Source of the DNA: CAZHZT01 sp964537285
Lineage (GTDB): Bacteria > Bacteroidota > Bacteroidia > Chitinophagales > Saprospiraceae
Length of the DNA stretch: 8,471 nucleotides
Direction of reading: 5' to 3'
NCBI GenBank assembly: GCA_964537285.1
Contig: CAZHZT010000178.1
Span: 1 to 8,471, forward strand
The notes under the pieces: model-generated
Database searches by the model: none
What the model saw: only the letters and a program-made list of their open reading frames with translations
Told to the model about the DNA's origin: nothing
Shown: piece by piece, positions 5,996 through 8,471 of the stretch
Position numbering within the stretch: the stretch's first letter is position 1
Layout of the letters: every line of letters begins with the position of its first letter
Translations under genes and position numbers: made by a program

Positions 5996-6810
5996 CGACG
6001 ATCCTGATATTGTTTTTCTCTAATGGGTAAATCTTGAGCTTCAATAGCATCAGCGACTTGTGAAAGAATCGTCAACTGCCCGCCATAAGCTTCCGCCAAT
6101 CGTTCAGCAGTAAATGCTTCTTTTATGGACCCGACTGAAACCAAACGCGTATTTAAAAGAATAATCCAGTCGAAAAAATGCTTTGCAGTGTTCAGGTCAT
6201 GATGAACAATAATCATCGTTTTTCCCTCTTCCTTCATTTTACTTAAAAGCTGAAGGATAGCTCCCTCGGATGCGGCGTCTACTCCTGCGAAAGGCTCGTC
6301 CATTAAATAGAGATCGGCTTGTTGAGCAAGGGAACGAGCGATAAAAACCCGCTGCTGCTGGCCTCCTGACAACTGAGAGATCTGCCGGTCGGCAAAGCTC
6401 AGCATATTCACTTTTTCAAGGGCCATTTTGGCAATAGCTTTATCATTTGTGGTTAAGCGCTGGAAAAGGTTATTTTTCCGGTACCGACCCATGAGTACTA
6501 CATCCATTACGCTGGCAGGAAAATCCCAATCAACGGACTCTCTTTGCGGAACGTAGCTGATGCGGGAGCGAACTTCATCTAAACTGCCATTAAACATTTT
6601 TATATAGCCGCTATTTGAAGGGATCAAACCCATAATAGCTTTCAAAAGGGTAGATTTTCCAGCTCCATTTGGTCCGATCACGCCAATTATGTTCCCCTGA
6701 GGGAGTTCAAAATCAATATCCCATAATACGGGCCTACGATCATAACTCACGGTAAGGTTGTGTACTTCAACCGCGGGTATGTTAACTTTGTTGTTTTCTT
6801 TCATTACCAT
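5992..6810 (-). CDS. Metal ABC transporter ATP-binding protein, TroB/YtgB type
   Basis: Cytoplasmic ATPase subunit of 272 residues that would power the metal importer. All nucleotide-binding motifs are present: Walker A GPNGAGKST (46-54), Q-loop Q89 in YVPQR, signature LSGGQ (147-151), Walker B LYLMDEP (167-173) with catalytic E172, and the switch His H204 in IVHHDL. The stretch VPQRESVDWDFPASVMDVVLMGRY (87-110) is typical of the Mn/Zn/Fe importer ATPases (MntB, TroB, ZnuC relatives). The ATG at 6810 lies 11 bases after the stop of the binding-protein gene; a second ATG two codons in (6804) is equally possible. The stop overlaps the fused permease start by four bases, so the two are probably made in fixed ratio. 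The C-terminal tail past about 250 is charged and of unknown role. Confidence 0.95.
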   Translation of the reverse strand: MVMKENNKVNIPAVEVHNLTVSYDRRPVLWDIDFELPQGNIIGVIGPNGAGKSTLLKAIMGLIPSNSGYIKMFNGSLDEVRSRISYVPQRESVDWDFPASVMDVVLMGRYRKNNLFQRLTTNDKAIAKMALEKVNMLSFADRQISQLSGGQQQRVFIARSLAQQADLYLMDEPFAGVDAASEGAILQLLSKMKEEGKTMIIVHHDLNTAKHFFDWIILLNTRLVSVGSIKEAFTAERLAEAYGGQLTILSQVADAIEAQDLPIREKQYQDRR

Positions 6811-6821
6811 AAAATTGGTTT

Positions 6822-7748
6822 TTATTTCAAGCCCAAAACTATTTTCTCCACATTATGTCTTACCATTCCAATGTACGTGCCCTCCGGGGTTCCTTTTTCG
6901 CCCATCGCATCAGAAAACAAAGTACCGCCTATTCGAACATCATGCCCTTTGGCTTTACAGCCTTCCACGACAGCCTCTAAAGCTTTTGGAGAAACAGAAC
7001 TTTCTACAAAAACGGCATTTATTTTTCTTTCGGCAATAAAGGCCGTCAAATTTTGAATGTCCTTAATCCCAAACTCAGAAAGCGTAGAAATTCCCTGAAG
7101 GCCCCTTACTTCAATTTTATAAGCCCTCCCAAAATATTCAAAAGCATCATGAGCGGTAATTAAAACCCGTTGTTCTTCCGGAATACGCTGTACCTCTTCA
7201 CGCGCCCAGATATGCAGTTTTTTTAACTCTCTGACATAATTCTTAGCATTGTTAAAATAGAGATCTTTGTACTCCGGATGTTTATCGCCTAGTTTTTTAC
7301 TTATAAACATAATCACTTGAGACCACATAGAAACATCAAACCAGATATGCGGATCAAAAGCATTGTCGTACCCTTCCGGATGAAGCAGACTGACTTTATC
7401 TAAGGCATCTGAAACGGGAATGACTGTTTTTTGCCTCGATAATTGCTCAAACACCTCTCCCATCTTGCCCTCCAGGTGCAAACCATTGTAAAGAATAACA
7501 TCCGCCCGGCTCAAGAGATCAATATCTCCGAGAGTCGCTTTGTAAAGATGCGGATCCACTCCCGGGCCCATTAAGGTTTTCACATCTGCTAGTGTATCTA
7601 CAATGTTTTGTACAGCATCTCCGATCATCCCGGTAGTACAAACTATCTGTAGTTTATCACTTTGTTGTGACTTATCCGGCGACTTGCAAGCCGAAAAAAT
7701 AGCCAGGAGACACAAAATCCCCCCAATTATATTCTTCTGTATCCTCAT
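6822..7748 (-). CDS. Metal ABC transporter substrate-binding lipoprotein, TroA/YtgA type
   Basis: Periplasmic solute-binding lipoprotein of 308 residues (cluster A-I, ZnuA/TroA family) that would deliver Mn, Fe or Zn to the permeases. The signal peptide (1-20) ends in IFSA before C21, a lipobox for lipid anchoring. By comparison with TroA and PsaA, metal ligands are H67 (VDPHLYK), H134 (FDPHIWF), H200 (TAHDAF) and D280 (LFSDAMG). Three His plus Asp is the TroA pattern; PsaA and MntC have Glu at the third place. There is no His-rich loop of the kind found in many ZnuA proteins, which argues mildly against a dedicated zinc system. Other family marks include GLQGISTLSE (217-226) and VFVESSVSPKALE (246-258). 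It is the first gene of the operon, with a palindromic operator-like site just before its ATG. Confidence 0.95.
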   Translation of the reverse strand: MRIQKNIIGGILCLLAIFSACKSPDKSQQSDKLQIVCTTGMIGDAVQNIVDTLADVKTLMGPGVDPHLYKATLGDIDLLSRADVILYNGLHLEGKMGEVFEQLSRQKTVIPVSDALDKVSLLHPEGYDNAFDPHIWFDVSMWSQVIMFISKKLGDKHPEYKDLYFNNAKNYVRELKKLHIWAREEVQRIPEEQRVLITAHDAFEYFGRAYKIEVRGLQGISTLSEFGIKDIQNLTAFIAERKINAVFVESSVSPKALEAVVEGCKAKGHDVRIGGTLFSDAMGEKGTPEGTYIGMVRHNVEKIVLGLK

Positions 7749-7753
7749 ATTTC

Positions 7754-7775
7754 ATTTTTAGATAAGCCTAAAAAT
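7754..7775. promoter_or_regulatory. Candidate DtxR/MntR operator before the metal operon
   Basis: An inverted repeat with 8-base arms, ATTTTTAG at 7754-7761 and CTAAAAAT at 7768-7775, surrounds six bases (ATAAGC). The right half, GCCTAAAA, equals the half-site of DtxR-type boxes (TTTAGGC...GCCTAAA in several DtxR-family regulons), while the left half has AT where GC would give perfect symmetry. It lies five bases before the start codon of the binding-protein gene and just downstream of the candidate -7 element, where a bound dimer would block transcription. The assignment to either DtxR module of this operon is inference. Confidence 0.5.
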
Positions 7776-7789
7776 ATACTATAGGCATA

Positions 7790-7819
7790 CAAAAATAATA
7801 ACTTTTAGAATAAAAAGTT
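7790..7819 (-). promoter_or_regulatory. Candidate metal-operon promoter with upstream palindrome
   Basis: Read on the minus strand, 7797-7790 is TATTTTTG, a full match to the Bacteroidota -7 element TAnnTTTG. A T-rich run stands about 19 bases upstream, but no exact TTTG is present for the -33 element. Transcription would begin near 7783, giving a leader of about 35 bases that contains the ATTTTTAG palindrome. A second palindrome, AACTTTT-N6-AAAAGTT at 7800-7819, covers the region between the promoter elements and could be a further regulator site or simply AT-rich symmetry. Confidence 0.4.
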
Positions 7820-7824
7820 CATTT

Positions 7825-8388
7825 TTAAAATAAAATTCCACCACTTAAGCCAAACCAAAGGGCAAATTGATATGTGTTGCAGGTTGAAGATTGGTTATGA
7901 TTAATACAGACAGGTATGGGTAAGGTAGTAAGGGTAGCTCGAAATAAAGTGCCTCCGGATTTTTTTTGAAACCGATATCCCAAAATAGGTTGCAGGCCGA
8001 GATCTACCATCCAGTCATAGCTTACATCTTTATCCAGATCTTTGGTAATCTTTTTCGCAGAGGCTGAGAAAGTGGCACTAAAGCCAATTTCAAGAAGGTC
8101 GTCCTTGCCAAAATTAAAGGTAGCTCCTATAGGCACGGCAGCAGCCGGATGGTTATTATTCCACAGATCCAGGCCTAAACCTACTCTAAAAACCGAAAAG
8201 TGCTTTTCCTTCTGGTAAATAATCCGCTCGTAATTGATCCCTCCCAGCCAAACGAAACTTCCACCGACTTCTAAGTATAGCGTATTTTTCAGGGGAGGCA
8301 TGTCAACGTTTGAATAATCAGGTAACTGCTGGGCTAATAGAGATCCATTAATAACCAGGATGAGAATACATGAAAAGATTCGGCTCAT
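7825..8388 (-). CDS. Predicted outer-membrane beta-barrel protein, function unknown
   Basis: Small exported protein of 187 residues with no recognised family name. A signal peptide covers residues 1-19 or 1-20 (hydrophobic core, then SLLA before QQ). The mature part alternates polar and non-polar residues in short strands, for example TLYLEVGGSFVWLGGINYERIIY (36-58), FRVGLGLDLW (67-76), LLEIGFSATFSAS (98-110) and FALWFGLSGGILF (175-187). It ends in Phe, as outer-membrane barrel proteins recognised by the BAM machinery usually do. About eight strands would fit the length. C161 and C170 could form a disulfide in a surface loop. The gene is 76 bases upstream of the metal operon on the same strand, with a separate candidate promoter between them, so a link to metal uptake is only possible, not shown. 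The ATG at 8388 gives the signal peptide directly. Confidence 0.75.
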   Translation of the reverse strand: MSRIFSCILILVINGSLLAQQLPDYSNVDMPPLKNTLYLEVGGSFVWLGGINYERIIYQKEKHFSVFRVGLGLDLWNNNHPAAAVPIGATFNFGKDDLLEIGFSATFSASAKKITKDLDKDVSYDWMVDLGLQPILGYRFQKKSGGTLFRATLTTLPIPVCINHNQSSTCNTYQFALWFGLSGGILF

Positions 8389-8429
8389 AGACTTGGGTAA
8401 TATATGCGTAATTGGGTCAGCAATTCTCG

Positions 8430-8445
8430 TTTTGGAAATCCAAAA
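8430..8445. repeat. Short palindrome upstream of the barrel-protein gene
   Basis: TTTTGGA at 8430-8436 and TCCAAAA at 8439-8445 form a perfect inverted repeat with a two-base centre, about 42 bases before the ATG at 8388. It could be an operator for the barrel-protein gene. I see no good TAnnTTTG promoter between it and the start codon, so its role is uncertain. Confidence 0.35.
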
Positions 8446-8454
8446 CCAAATTTA

Positions 8455-8469
8455 CGCCGCTTCGCGGCG
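8455..8469. repeat. GC-rich hairpin at the window edge
   Basis: CGCCGC at 8455-8460 and GCGGCG at 8464-8469 form a perfect six-base stem with a TTC loop, in a locally AT-rich region. It may be the terminator of a gene beyond the right edge or part of a larger intergenic repeat that is cut off here. No T run follows on the minus strand. Confidence 0.4.
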
Positions 8470-8471
8470 AT

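Noticed and set aside
5637..6023. Plus-strand open frame of 128 codons opposite the fused permease gene
   Set aside because: It lies antisense to a clearly conserved permease and ATPase end, has no signal peptide or recognised domain, and its composition follows the complementary coding strand.
6758..7056. Two overlapping plus-strand frames of 93 and 98 codons over the ATPase/binding-protein boundary
   Set aside because: Both are antisense to well-supported genes, overlap each other in different frames and show no protein-like pattern.
1..8471. tRNA, rRNA, CRISPR array, transposase or phage genes
   Set aside because: I found no cloverleaf, rRNA-like stretch, regularly spaced direct repeats or recombinase motifs. 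The repeats present are hairpins and heptamer arrays.

Overview
The window looks chromosomal and comes from a member of the Bacteroidota. Several independent traits suggest this. Start codons lack clear Shine-Dalgarno sequences. Candidate promoters have the TAnnTTTG-type -7 element. There is a Bacteroidota-style small outer-membrane barrel protein ending in Phe, and intergenic spacers carry long hairpins and degenerate GGTTAAC-type heptamer repeats. The order cannot be fixed from this sequence alone; Saprospiria or Cytophagia-like bacteria would fit.

Left part (1-2981, plus strand). A lone Wzx-type polysaccharide flippase (MOP superfamily) is followed by a long stem-loop terminator. After a leader of about 240 bases comes a secreted protein of 353 residues. 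It is built from two near-identical 150-residue beta-sandwich-like units and ends in an IPTL-CTERM-like sorting tail (IPTMSEW, a hydrophobic helix, then a short basic end). A perfect 20-22 bp hairpin at 2936-2981 separates this gene from the convergent minus-strand operon, whose last stop codon lies inside the hairpin.

Centre and right (7748 down to 2977, minus strand). This is a compact TroABCD/YtgABCD-type transition-metal import operon. In transcription order it encodes: a substrate-binding lipoprotein with a His3Asp metal site; an ABC ATPase; an ABC-3 permease fused at its C-terminus to a DtxR-like winged-helix and metal-binding module; a second ABC-3 permease; and a full-length free DtxR/MntR-type regulator with an SH3/FeoA-like C-terminal domain. 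The ATPase and first permease overlap by ATGA. The two gaps on either side of the second permease each hold inverted arrays of the same degenerate heptamer. A palindrome ATTTTTAG-N6-CTAAAAAT directly before the first start codon is a good candidate operator for one or both DtxR modules. Together the genes would take Mn, Fe or Zn from a periplasmic binding lipoprotein into the cytoplasm, with metal-responsive repression.

Right edge (8388 down to 7825, minus strand). A small predicted outer-membrane beta-barrel protein of unknown function lies just upstream of the metal operon.

The main item of interest is the permease-DtxR fusion. Its architecture matches chlamydial YtgCR, in which the repressor half is released by cleavage. 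Here it sits in one operon with a separate, complete DtxR protein.
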